Shown: piece after piece, positions 1 to 6,526 of the stretch | How positions within the stretch are numbered: position 1 is the first letter of the stretch | Layout of the letters: every line of letters begins with the position of its first letter | Source of the DNA: an uncultured Actinomycetes bacterium | Lineage (GTDB): Bacteria > Actinomycetota > Thermoleophilia > Solirubrobacterales > 70-9 | Length of the DNA: 16,039 nt | Assembly (NCBI GenBank): GCA_946886425.1 | Contig: CAMPIP010000037.1 | Coordinates: forward strand, 1 to 16,039 | Direction of reading: 5' to 3' | The notes under the pieces: model-generated | What the model was told of the DNA's origin: nothing | Databases searched by the model: none | What the model saw: the letters and a program-made list of their open reading frames with translations, nothing else | Position numbers and translations under genes: made by a program

Positions 1-992
1 GCGGGCTTCGGCTTCGGCGCCGGCGGGTCTTCGGGCGCCGGCGCCGTTTCGGCCGGCACCGGGACGGGCGGGGGCAGGGTCGTGACGCTGCCGCTTTCGG
101 TGCCGGTCGCGGGGCCGCTGCTCGAACTTGGGCTGCCGGGGCCGCCCGTCCCGGTCGCGGCACCGGAGTCGGGAGCGGTGGGGGCGCGGTTGGTCCCGCC
201 GCCCTTGCGGTCGGGACCGCCCTCGTCCGGGGCGCCGACCTGGACGGTCACCACCGCCGAGGTGCCGGCGTCGTCGCCAGCCGTGGTTATCCCGACGACG
301 ACGTCGTAGCTGCCGCGCTTGGCGAACGCGTGGCTGGCGCTGGGGCCGTTGGCGGAGCCGCCGTCGTCGAAGTACCAGGAGCAGTCGAGCTGCTCGCCGG
401 CGCCGGCCCGTTCGACCTCGGCGCTGAACTCGACCTTCTGGCCCGGCTTCGCGCGCAGCGTCGAGGCCGTCGCCTTGACCCGCAGCTGCGAGCCTTTGCG
501 GAGGACGACGGTGACCCCTTGCGGCGCCTCGAAGCTGTCGTCGCCGTTGGCGTCGGCGCTGTCGATCGCGGGGCGCAGGAAGCCGGTGCCGGCTTCGGTC
601 GCGTAGACGACCGGCGGGCCTTCCGGGAAGGCGCCCGGGTCGAGCGCCTGGTGGCGGCTGAGTACGACCGAGCCGCCACCGGGGCGCTGCACTTCCAGGT
701 AGGTGAAGCTGAACGGGTCGGCGCCGGCGGCCTCGAGCAGCTTCGCCAGCGAGAAGCCGGTGACGGGGCGGCTTTCCGCGCCGGCTGCCGAGCGCAACGC
801 GTAGGCGCGTCCGCTCACGTCCTCGGAGCCGGCCAGCGCCCCCAGCGATAGAGGCCGCTGGACGCCGCCGGGGCTGACCACGGTCACCTGGGCGGAGTCG
901 GCGCTGGCCAGTGCCGGCCCGGGCAGGCCCAGCGCCAGCGCCGCGAGGCCGGCGACGATCAGGAGCCGGTCGAGAAGGAGACGCTGAAGCAT
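1..992 (-). CDS. secreted PKD-domain protein of the heme locus (3' end beyond window)
   Basis: About 330 residues are visible and the C-terminus lies off the left edge. I chose the ATG at 992-990. It overlaps the end of the upstream HtaA gene by 34 bases and gives a clean Sec signal peptide (positive residues R4/R9, hydrophobic 10-23, cleavage near A29). Residues about 32-160 form a globular stretch with a segment (GFSLAKLLEAAG ... VVLSRHQAL) loosely like SUOX-fold molybdopterin-binding domains; that is a weak resemblance. Residues about 165-255 are a PKD/Ig-like domain with the WYFDDG turn and the HAFAKRGSYDVVV strand. After that comes a Gly/Ser/Pro/Thr-rich linker ending in Pro-Lys repeats, as in wall-spanning stalks; a membrane anchor may follow outside the window. 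As the last visible gene of the heme operon it is probably a surface partner of the HtaA proteins. That role is inferred from position only. Confidence 0.8.
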   Translation of the reverse strand, partial: MLQRLLLDRLLIVAGLAALALGLPGPALASADSAQVTVVSPGGVQRPLSLGALAGSEDVSGRAYALRSAAGAESRPVTGFSLAKLLEAAGADPFSFTYLEVQRPGGGSVVLSRHQALDPGAFPEGPPVVYATEAGTGFLRPAIDSADANGDDSFEAPQGVTVVLRKGSQLRVKATASTLRAKPGQKVEFSAEVERAGAGEQLDCSWYFDDGGSANGPSASHAFAKRGSYDVVVGITTAGDDAGTSAVVTVQVGAPDEGGPDRKGGGTNRAPTAPDSGAATGTGGPGSPSSSSGPATGTESGSVTTLPPPVPVPAETAPAPEDPPAPKPKP

Positions 993-2200
993 CCGAAGTC
1001 GGTTCCGGGGGCGTAGAAGCCGGCGAACACCGAGGCGGCGGTACCGGAGGGCACCGTGCCTGGCACGCGGTCGTAGGTGTAGGAGCCGCCGGTCTGCGTG
1101 ATCGCGCCGGCGCGGCTGAGGTCGAGGTTGACGAGCACCTGGCGCTGGGCGGCGCCGCCGTTTTCGGAGATCGAGAAGATCGCCCGCGAGGCGCCGCCGC
1201 CGAGCTCCAGCTCCGGCTTGGCGGCGAAGATGTCGAGCCCGTGGGCGCTGTAGCGGAAGCGGAGGCCGCCGTTGAAGTAGAGGGCGGCGCGGTCGTCGGC
1301 CGGGCTGGCGGGATCGGCGCCGGTGTCCAGCCAGCCGTTGGCGAAGGGGAAGCCGAAGTCGTAGCTGAGCGCCGCCGAGGCGCCGGGCAGCAGCACCGGC
1401 GCCGCGGCGGTGGCGCCTTCGACGGGGGTGGTGCCCTCGCCGGCGGCGAGGTAGCGGATGAAGGTCTCGCGGACGCGCCAGCTGACGGTGGCGCCGGTTA
1501 CGTCGACGGCGCCGGGCGGCCGGGTCGCCAGTGGCGGGTTGGCGTCGCCGCCGCTGCCGGGCCCGCTCGGCAGGGGGCAGAAGCCGGACTGCTGGGCCGG
1601 GGCGCTGCCGGTGACGCCGCCGCTGCCGGGCGCCGCGACCGGGGCCGGGGCGCTGGTGGTCAGCCGCACGGCGGTGCCGGAGGCCGAGCCGAAGCGGCCG
1701 GTCTCGAGCCGCAGGCCGAGCCGCTTGCCGAGCGCCCGCGCGGCGCGGCCGGTCAGCTTCAGGCGCAGGCCGGAGACCAGCACGGCGCCGCCGGCGGCGT
1801 TGATTTCGCGTTTGCCGCCGCCGACGCGGAAGAGGGGGAAACGCTCGCCGCCGAGCTTCGCTTCCAGGCTCGAGCGCTTGGCGAGGCGGAGGGTGAGGCC
1901 GGTGAGCCGGACCCGCTTGCGCTTGCCGGCGTGGAGGCTGAGGCCGCCCCGGTACCGGACCAGGGTCGTCCTGGTCCCGGCCAACCCGGCCGCGACTGGC
2001 AGCGCGATCCGCTTGGCGCCGCCGGTGGCGGGGGCGATCGGGCCGACGCCGACGCCTTGCGCGCGCAGAGCGTCGGCGGCCGGACCGTTGAGGACGAGGC
2101 GGGCCGAGCCGCCGGCGGCGAGCGCCGCCGCCGGCAGGCCGATCGCGACGGCGAGTGCCGCCGCCGCGATCGTCAGCCAGGTGGCCCGCCGGGGGATCAA
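959..2200 (-). CDS. htaA: HtaA-domain secreted heme-binding protein, second copy
   Basis: The protein has 413 residues. The TTG start at 2200-2198 overlaps the stop of the preceding HtaA gene in a TTGA arrangement, and a GGGGA stretch lies just upstream. The N-terminus (RR, then a hydrophobic run to about residue 27 ending ALAAG) is a signal peptide. Residues about 32-190 form a beta-rich domain that is also present in the upstream gene, followed by a Ser/Pro/Gly linker at about 190-238. The HtaA domain proper spans about 239-410, starting VSWRVRETFIRY and containing YSAHGLDIFAAKPEL. In characterised corynebacterial HtaA domains a conserved Tyr and His bind heme; Y250 and H320 sit at the matching places here. 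There is no obvious C-terminal membrane anchor, so the protein may be released or held by a partner such as the downstream PKD protein. The HtaA call is firm; heme as ligand is inferred from the family and neighbours. Confidence 0.85.
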   Translation of the reverse strand: MIPRRATWLTIAAAALAVAIGLPAAALAAGGSARLVLNGPAADALRAQGVGVGPIAPATGGAKRIALPVAAGLAGTRTTLVRYRGGLSLHAGKRKRVRLTGLTLRLAKRSSLEAKLGGERFPLFRVGGGKREINAAGGAVLVSGLRLKLTGRAARALGKRLGLRLETGRFGSASGTAVRLTTSAPAPVAAPGSGGVTGSAPAQQSGFCPLPSGPGSGGDANPPLATRPPGAVDVTGATVSWRVRETFIRYLAAGEGTTPVEGATAAAPVLLPGASAALSYDFGFPFANGWLDTGADPASPADDRAALYFNGGLRFRYSAHGLDIFAAKPELELGGGASRAIFSISENGGAAQRQVLVNLDLSRAGAITQTGGSYTYDRVPGTVPSGTAASVFAGFYAPGTDFGCFSVSFSTGS

Positions 2201-3348
2201 CCGATCGTCCCCGTAACCGTCACCGGGTCGAGCTGCTGCCCGGCTTTGTACGCCGGTTCGAACGGCTTCGCCGCGGCTTCGGTAAGGGTCGCCGGGAGGT
2301 TGCTCCAGGTGACGGTGTTGCCGCCTGAGATCGCCGGCGAGATGCCGCTCGTGTTCAGCGTCGCGATCGTCGTGTTCGGCGAGGAGACCGCCGGCTGGGG
2401 GGTGCAGCCTTTGCCGTTGAAGACGCCGATGTTGTAGCTGAGGTCGGCGACGATCGACGGGGTAGCGCCGCCGAGGTGGGCGGTGAGGTTGGTGAGCTTG
2501 ATTTCGGTGATGCAGTGCCCCGGCTTGGCGAACTTGACGCTGCCACCGGTCCGCACGGTCATTTCGCTGGAGGCGCCGTAGCGGCCTTCGGCGAAGTTGC
2601 CGCTCTGTCCCGGGAAGCTGAAGAACGAGGTCGAGAGGGGCGGGTAGCCGATGCTGGTCGCACCGCCTTCGGTGGTGATCGAGCCGACCGTGCCCGGACC
2701 GAGTTCTTTGTAGATGTATTCGCGCCAGGAGCTCAGGAAGCCCCACTGCACGGAACCACCGTTGAGTTTGTGGTGGACCTGGGTCGGGTTGGCCTGGGCG
2801 GCGACCCAGATCATCCCGACGCCGCGGTGGACGAGGGCGCGTTCGAGGCGGAGATCGTCGCGCAGCATGTTGGCGGCGTCGGCGGTGAGGCGGAGCTTGC
2901 CGTTCTGCAGCGAGAGGGTTCCCGCGGCGGCGTTGACGTTGGCGGCGGCGCCGAGGCGGAAGATCGCCAGCTCGGCCCCGTCGACGGTGCCGACCAGGGC
3001 GCCGGCGGCGACGTCGACGCGCGCTTTGCTGACGACGACGGTGCGGCCCTTGGCCTTGAAGCTGAAGCTGCCGCTGAAGTTGGCGGCGGGCTTGGAGCCG
3101 AACTCGGCCGCGGAGACCGGCAGCGTCAGCTGGTTGCCGGTGAGGCTGGCGGGAGTGGCGGCGACCAGTTTCACGCCCTGGCCGCTGAGGGTCCGGCCTT
3201 TGGCGTGGTTGGCGAGGGCGATCACGGCCGAGCCGTGGGCGCCGACGGCGCTGGCGCTGGCGGTGATGGTGGCGCTGGCGACCAGTGCCGTCAGGGCTGC
3301 GAGCGCGCAAACGGTCAATCGCCGCCGGCTCGGTTCGTTCCAACTCAT
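2197..3348 (-). CDS. htaA: HtaA-domain secreted heme-binding protein, first copy
   Basis: The protein has 383 residues. The ATG at 3348-3346 is supported by an AAAGGAGA ribosome-binding site about 10 bases upstream (3359-3366); an in-frame ATG further upstream would place the iron-box leader inside the coding region. A signal peptide (RRR at 8-10, hydrophobic 11-26, Ala-rich cleavage zone to about 34) is followed by a beta-rich domain (about 38-180) homologous to that of the next gene; both share an FR(L/V)G ... NAA(A/G)G ... LRL(T/K)LT pattern. The HtaA domain begins at VQWGFLSSWREYI (about 200) and runs to the end. Y211 and H278 are candidate heme ligands by position, though the usual His-Gly-Leu context is altered to PGHC. 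It is separated from hmuV by a 118-base leader carrying two iron-box palindromes, so it probably has its own iron-responsive promoter as well as read-through from the hmu genes. Confidence 0.87.
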   Translation of the reverse strand: MSWNEPSRRRLTVCALAALTALVASATITASASAVGAHGSAVIALANHAKGRTLSGQGVKLVAATPASLTGNQLTLPVSAAEFGSKPAANFSGSFSFKAKGRTVVVSKARVDVAAGALVGTVDGAELAIFRLGAAANVNAAAGTLSLQNGKLRLTADAANMLRDDLRLERALVHRGVGMIWVAAQANPTQVHHKLNGGSVQWGFLSSWREYIYKELGPGTVGSITTEGGATSIGYPPLSTSFFSFPGQSGNFAEGRYGASSEMTVRTGGSVKFAKPGHCITEIKLTNLTAHLGGATPSIVADLSYNIGVFNGKGCTPQPAVSSPNTTIATLNTSGISPAISGGNTVTWSNLPATLTEAAAKPFEPAYKAGQQLDPVTVTGTIG

Positions 3349-3373
3349 CTCTGGGATGTCTCCTTTGTCTGCC

Positions 3374-3392
3374 GCGCGCCGCCTCGGCGCGC
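3374..3392 (-). other. GC-rich hairpin in the htaA leader
   Basis: A perfect 7-bp inverted repeat (GCGCGCC / GGCGCGC) with a 5-base loop lies between the iron boxes and the ribosome-binding site of the first htaA gene. No U-tract follows, so a classical terminator is unlikely. It could tune message stability or read-through from hmuV, or be chance in GC-rich DNA. Confidence 0.3.
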
Positions 3393-3415
3393 CACAAGTG
3401 GCTATTGACACCTGT

Positions 3416-3429
3416 TTAGGGTGCCCTAA
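3416..3429. promoter_or_regulatory. iron-box-like palindrome A (TTAGGGTGCCCTAA)
   Basis: TTAGG-GTGC-CCTAA is an inverted repeat whose outer arms are identical to bases 1-5 and 10-14 of the DtxR/IdeR consensus box (TTAGGTTAGCCTAACCTAA); the outer six bases on each side (TTAGGG/CCCTAA) pair perfectly. It lies 67 bases upstream of the first htaA gene, where a repressor could block transcription. Two further copies in the window support a real operator rather than chance. The binding protein is inferred, not encoded here. Confidence 0.7.
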
Positions 3430-3456
3430 GGGAAATCCACACTAACAAAGTAGGAA

Positions 3457-3470
3457 TTAGGGTGACCTAA
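3457..3470. promoter_or_regulatory. iron-box-like palindrome B (TTAGGGTGACCTAA)
   Basis: This is the second TTAGG-N4-CCTAA copy, with its centre 41 bp from that of copy A, close to four helical turns. It overlaps the TAG stop codon and last bases of hmuV. The pair flanks an AT-richer stretch likely to hold the htaA promoter, although I could not place -35 and -10 elements with confidence. Confidence 0.7.
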
Positions 3471-4276
3471 TGATGGTGGCCGAGCCAGGCCACGTGCAGG
3501 GCGGTGCGCCCCTCGTGCTCGACCAGCTCGGCGTTGGCGCCCCAGACCTCCGCCAGCCGCTCGCTGGTGAGCACCTCGGCGGCGGGGCCGTCGGCGACGG
3601 TGCGGCCGGCCGAGACGACGACGACGCGGTCGGCGATCGCCGCCGCCAGGGCCAGGTCGTGGACGACGAGCAGCACCCCGAGGCCGCCGTCGGCGAGCGC
3701 CCGCAGCCGGTCGGCGACGCTGATCGTGGCGCCGAGGTCGAGCTGCGAGGTCGGCTCGTCGGCGATCAGGACCGGCGCCTCCTGGGCCAGCCCGATCGCG
3801 ATCTGGACGCGCTGCAGCTCGCCACCGGAGAGGGTGGTCAGGGCGCGGTCGGCGAAGCGCGTCACCTGGGCGCGCTCCATCGCCCGCTCGACGCCGTCGC
3901 GGTCCTCGCCGGTCAGCCGCCGCAGTGGCCGCAGGTGGGAGGAGCGGCCGATCGTCACCGCTTCGCGGACGCTGACGCCGGCCGGCACCGGCATCCGCTG
4001 CGGCACGAAGGCGCGCCGCCGGGCCAGCTCGCGGCCGCGCATCCCGGCGAGGTCGCGGCCCGACCAGGAGACCTGGCCGGCGCTCGGCTTCTGCATCCCG
4101 GCGACGGCCCGGACCAGGGTCGACTTACCGGCCCCGTTCGGTCCGACGATCGCGACCAGCTCGCCGGCGCGGAGGTCGAGGTCGGCGCCGCGGAGGATCG
4201 CCGTCCCGGCGATCTCGACCTCGACGCCGCGCGCTTCCAGCAGCCGCTCCGGTGCTGGGCTCTCCGCCGCCTCCAT
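3467..4276 (-). CDS. hmuV: heme ABC transporter ATP-binding protein
   Basis: This 269-residue ABC ATPase powers import of heme (or possibly another iron chelate) through HmuU. All motifs are intact: Walker A GPNGAGKST at 45-53, Q-loop Q93, signature LSGGE at 149-153, Walker B VLIADEP with catalytic E174, D-loop about 179-180 and switch H206. Length and motif spacing match the FepC/HmuV/BtuD group. The ATG shares its A with the TGA stop of hmuU (TGATG), indicating translational coupling. The C-terminus ends in three histidines, and the stop codon lies inside iron box B. Specificity for heme is inferred from the flanking htaA genes and heme monooxygenase; sequence alone cannot separate HmuV from siderophore ATPases. 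Confidence 0.92.
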   Translation of the reverse strand: MEAAESPAPERLLEARGVEVEIAGTAILRGADLDLRAGELVAIVGPNGAGKSTLVRAVAGMQKPSAGQVSWSGRDLAGMRGRELARRRAFVPQRMPVPAGVSVREAVTIGRSSHLRPLRRLTGEDRDGVERAMERAQVTRFADRALTTLSGGELQRVQIAIGLAQEAPVLIADEPTSQLDLGATISVADRLRALADGGLGVLLVVHDLALAAAIADRVVVVSAGRTVADGPAAEVLTSERLAEVWGANAELVEHEGRTALHVAWLGHHH

Positions 4277-5259
4277 CAGATCGCCTTGCGCAGCAGCCAG
4301 AGAAACAGGGGCACGCCGAGGACGACCATGAACGGACCGACCGGCATCTCGATCGGCGCGCGCAGGGTCCGGGCCAGCGTGTCGGCCCCGGCCAGCAGGG
4401 CGGCGCCGCCGATCGCCGAGGCGGGGACGACGTAGGTGTGGCTGGAGGTGCCGCCGGCCATCCGCACGACGTGGGGGACGACCAGCCCGAGGAAGCCGAG
4501 CAGCCCGGCGATCGCCGCCGAGGCGGCGGCCAGCAGCGCCGCCGCGATCCCGGCCCCGAGCCGGATCGCCTGCGGCCGCGAGCCCAGCGAGGCGGCGACG
4601 TCGTCGCCCAGCGCGAGGCGGTCGAGCGGCCGGATCAGGAACAGCACGAGGACGAAGCCCGCCGCGAAGTAGGGCCAGACCGTCTCCAGGTCGCGCCAGC
4701 CGCTCGAGGTGAGGCCGCCGGCGATGAAGAAGATCGCCGAGGGGGCGCGTTCGGGGAAGGCGGCGAGCAGGCCGGTGGTGCCGGCGGTGAACAGCGACAG
4801 CACCGCGATCCCGGCCAGCACCACCTTGCCGACGCTGCCGCGGTTGCGTCCCGACCAGGCGAAGGCGAAGACCAGGGTCGCCGCCAGCAGCCCGAAGGCG
4901 AGCGCGGTCAGCGGCAGCAGGGCGATCGAGCCCGGCAGCAGGATGATGATCAGGATCGCCCCGAAGCCGGCGCCGCCGGTCACCCCGATCACGTCGGGCG
5001 AGGCGAGCGGGTTGCCCAGCGCCCCCTGCAGGATCGCCCCGGCGACGCCGAGCGCGGCGCCGACCAGCATCGCCTCGACCGTGCGGGGCAGTCGCAGGGT
5101 CTCGACGATCTGCGTGTCGGTGGCGCTGCCGCCCTTGCCGAGGACGACGTCGATCACCGTCGAGATCGGCACCTTCACCGCCCCGAAGGCGAGCGAGCAG
5201 ACGACCGCGACGACGAGCGCGACGATCAGCGCCGCGAAAACCAGGGTCCGCCGCGCCAC
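4276..5259 (-). CDS. hmuU: heme ABC transporter permease, FecCD family
   Basis: This 327-residue, very hydrophobic protein of the FecCD/BtuC permease family forms the membrane channel as a homodimer with HmuV. Family hallmarks are LRLPRTVEAMLVGAALGVAGA near residues 56-76, the GNPLASPDVIGV segment soon after, GFLGLVVPHVVRM in the last third (the ATPase-contacting region), and a PVGPFMVVLGVPLFLWLL ending. The length and roughly ten hydrophobic segments fit the family. I chose the GTG at 5259-5257, which lies 5 bases after the hmuT stop; its ribosome-binding site is weak, so coupling to hmuT translation is likely. The 3' end overlaps the hmuV start by one base. Confidence 0.92.
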   Translation of the reverse strand: MARRTLVFAALIVALVVAVVCSLAFGAVKVPISTVIDVVLGKGGSATDTQIVETLRLPRTVEAMLVGAALGVAGAILQGALGNPLASPDVIGVTGGAGFGAILIIILLPGSIALLPLTALAFGLLAATLVFAFAWSGRNRGSVGKVVLAGIAVLSLFTAGTTGLLAAFPERAPSAIFFIAGGLTSSGWRDLETVWPYFAAGFVLVLFLIRPLDRLALGDDVAASLGSRPQAIRLGAGIAAALLAAASAAIAGLLGFLGLVVPHVVRMAGGTSSHTYVVPASAIGGAALLAGADTLARTLRAPIEMPVGPFMVVLGVPLFLWLLRKAI

Positions 5260-5264
5260 CTGAG

Positions 5265-6149
5265 TCAGTTCTTCAGGTAGGCGCTGCGGACCTTGCGGAT
5301 CGTGCGGGCGATGTCGGTACCGGCCTGCAGCAGCGAGTTGTCAACGGAGATGTAGACGTTGCCGCTCCGGGCGGCCCTGGTGCTGGACCAGGCCGGGTTC
5401 GAGCGCAGGTATTCCGTCAACGAGGGGATGTCGTCCTCGTTGGCGTGGGGCACGGCGATGATGATGTCCGGGTTTTCGGCGACCACCGCTTCGTCGGAGA
5501 TCCGCTCGAAGCCGGAGTTGGAGCTGACCCCGCCGGTCAGCAGCCTGCCGCCGGCTTTGGTGACCACGTCACCGCCCCAGCTGTTCGGCAGGAAGGTGAA
5601 CGGGGTGCGGCCGACGCCGAGGATCAGCATCACCTTCGGCCGCTTCCTGACGCCCTTCTCGGCGGCCCGGATTTCCTTCCGCATCGCCTGCAGGACGTCG
5701 CGGGCGTAGTGCTTGCGGCCGACGAGCGCGCCGATCTTGAAGGTGTCGGCGAGGGCGCCGTTGATCGAGCGCGGGTCGTGGAGGACGACCTTCATCCCCA
5801 GCTGCTTCATCGCCTCGTTGCCCTTGGCCCAGGTCTGCGAGGAGAAGATCAGGTCCGGGTTCAGCGACGCCAGCTGCTCGAGGTTCGGCCCGTTCGGGTG
5901 CGAGAGCGGCAGCACCTTGACCCTCTTCAGCTTCGGCGAGAAGCGTTCCGCGCCGCCCAGCGTCTGGCCGATCGCGACCGGGGCGACGCCGAGCTTGGCG
6001 AGGGTGTTGGCGGCGAACGGGGTGAGCGCCACGATCCGCTTCGGCGCCGCCGCGCCGCCGTTCGCCGGCAGCGCCAGCGCGGCCAGCAGGCAGGCGGTTG
6101 CCAGCAGGGCGAGCTTCGCCCGCCAGGATGCGGAGGCGCTCACGCTCAC
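5265..6149 (-). CDS. hmuT: heme ABC transporter substrate-binding protein
   Basis: This 294-residue periplasmic-binding-protein-2 family protein (BtuF/FepB/HmuT fold) should capture heme outside the membrane and deliver it to HmuU. The GTG at 6149-6147 overlaps the TGA of the monooxygenase gene (GTGA). Residues about 10-35 form an export signal; C20 lies in the hydrophobic run but has a poor lipobox (Ala at -3), so lipid anchoring is doubtful. The first lobe has PKRIVALTPFAANTLAKLG and PNLEQLASLNPDLIF, the second SWGGDVVTKAGG and AENPDIIIAVP; these are standard for the family. Corynebacterial HmuT uses a His and a Tyr to hold heme; candidates here are H84, H124, Y247 and Y266, but I cannot pick the pair without a structure. 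A siderophore ligand is the main alternative; the neighbours favour heme. Confidence 0.88.
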   Translation of the reverse strand: MSVSASASWRAKLALLATACLLAALALPANGGAAAPKRIVALTPFAANTLAKLGVAPVAIGQTLGGAERFSPKLKRVKVLPLSHPNGPNLEQLASLNPDLIFSSQTWAKGNEAMKQLGMKVVLHDPRSINGALADTFKIGALVGRKHYARDVLQAMRKEIRAAEKGVRKRPKVMLILGVGRTPFTFLPNSWGGDVVTKAGGRLLTGGVSSNSGFERISDEAVVAENPDIIIAVPHANEDDIPSLTEYLRSNPAWSSTRAARSGNVYISVDNSLLQAGTDIARTIRKVRSAYLKN

Positions 6150-6445
6150 GCCGGGATCCGGGTGTCGATCACGTCGTAGTTGCGGACCTCGCTGCTGTGG
6201 GCGAGCTGGCCCTCGGCGTGACGGTGGCTCATCTTGAAGAGGTCGCTGTTGACCCACTCGCGAAAGGCCTCCTTGGTCTCCCAGCGGCTCAACACGACGT
6301 ACTCGCCGTCGCGGTCGCGGCGCAGCAGTTCGAAGCCGGCGAAGCCGTCCGCCTTGTGGACGTGGCTCTCACGCTCGCGAAAGGTGCGCTCGAAAGCCTC
6401 CCGGCGCTCCTCGTGGACGTGGACGACGTTCATCACGGTGTACAA
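6146..6445 (-). CDS. IsdG/MhuD-like heme-degrading monooxygenase
   Basis: This 99-residue antibiotic-biosynthesis-monooxygenase-fold protein should open the heme ring in the cytoplasm and free iron. The three residues that define IsdG/IsdI/MhuD are all present: N6, W64 and H74, in the context REWVNSDLFKMSHRH, which closely follows IsdI NNWLNSDVFKEAHKN. GFAGFELLR at about 34-42 is the usual strand. I chose the TTG at 6445-6443: GAGAGGAG (6454-6461) lies 8 bases upstream, and this start puts the catalytic Asn at residue 6 as in IsdI; the next ATG, at codon 5, would leave Asn at residue 2. It is the first gene of the heme operon and follows iron box C. Whether it makes biliverdin, staphylobilin- or mycobilin-type products cannot be told from sequence. 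Confidence 0.88.
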   Translation of the reverse strand: MYTVMNVVHVHEERREAFERTFRERESHVHKADGFAGFELLRRDRDGEYVVLSRWETKEAFREWVNSDLFKMSHRHAEGQLAHSSEVRNYDVIDTRIPA

Positions 6446-6453
6446 CGGCGTGG

Positions 6454-6461
6454 CTCCTCTC
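6454..6461 (-). promoter_or_regulatory. ribosome-binding site that fixes the monooxygenase TTG start
   Basis: GAGAGGAG on the minus strand lies 8 bases before the TTG at 6445. It is one of the best Shine-Dalgarno matches in the window and decides for the TTG over the ATG four codons later. Confidence 0.7.
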
Positions 6462-6498
6462 GCCTGGGGCGCGCTACCAAGTCTTTAGGACGCCCGAA

Positions 6499-6512
6499 TT
6501 AGGTGGACCTAA
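6499..6512. promoter_or_regulatory. iron-box-like palindrome C (TTAGGTGGACCTAA)
   Basis: This is the third TTAGG-N4-CCTAA copy, between the PHP gene stop and the heme monooxygenase, 53 bases before the monooxygenase start. A lone TTAGG half-site at 6485-6489 lies beside it. Its location at the head of the monooxygenase-hmuTUV operon fits a DtxR/IdeR-type iron-responsive operator. The regulator itself is not in the window. Confidence 0.72.
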
Positions 6513-6526
6513 TGAGGGTAGCCAAA

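Noticed and set aside
959..3397. A single open frame of about 812 codons on the minus strand
   Set aside because: Only its downstream half (from about 2200) has a signal peptide and HtaA domain. The upstream half is Arg/Gln-rich out-of-frame translation of the first htaA gene.
3411..3480. Explicit -35/-10 promoter assignment for htaA
   Set aside because: Several weak hexamers exist but none combine with a 16-18 base spacer convincingly.
4276..6149. Siderophore or cobalamin transporter instead of heme transporter
   Set aside because: The families overlap in sequence, but the adjoining htaA pair and the IsdG-type monooxygenase with N6/W64/H74 make heme the best reading. Not excluded outright.
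6499..6512. Iron box C as operator of the PHP gene
   Set aside because: The box lies downstream of the PHP stop codon, so it can only act on the heme monooxygenase operon.
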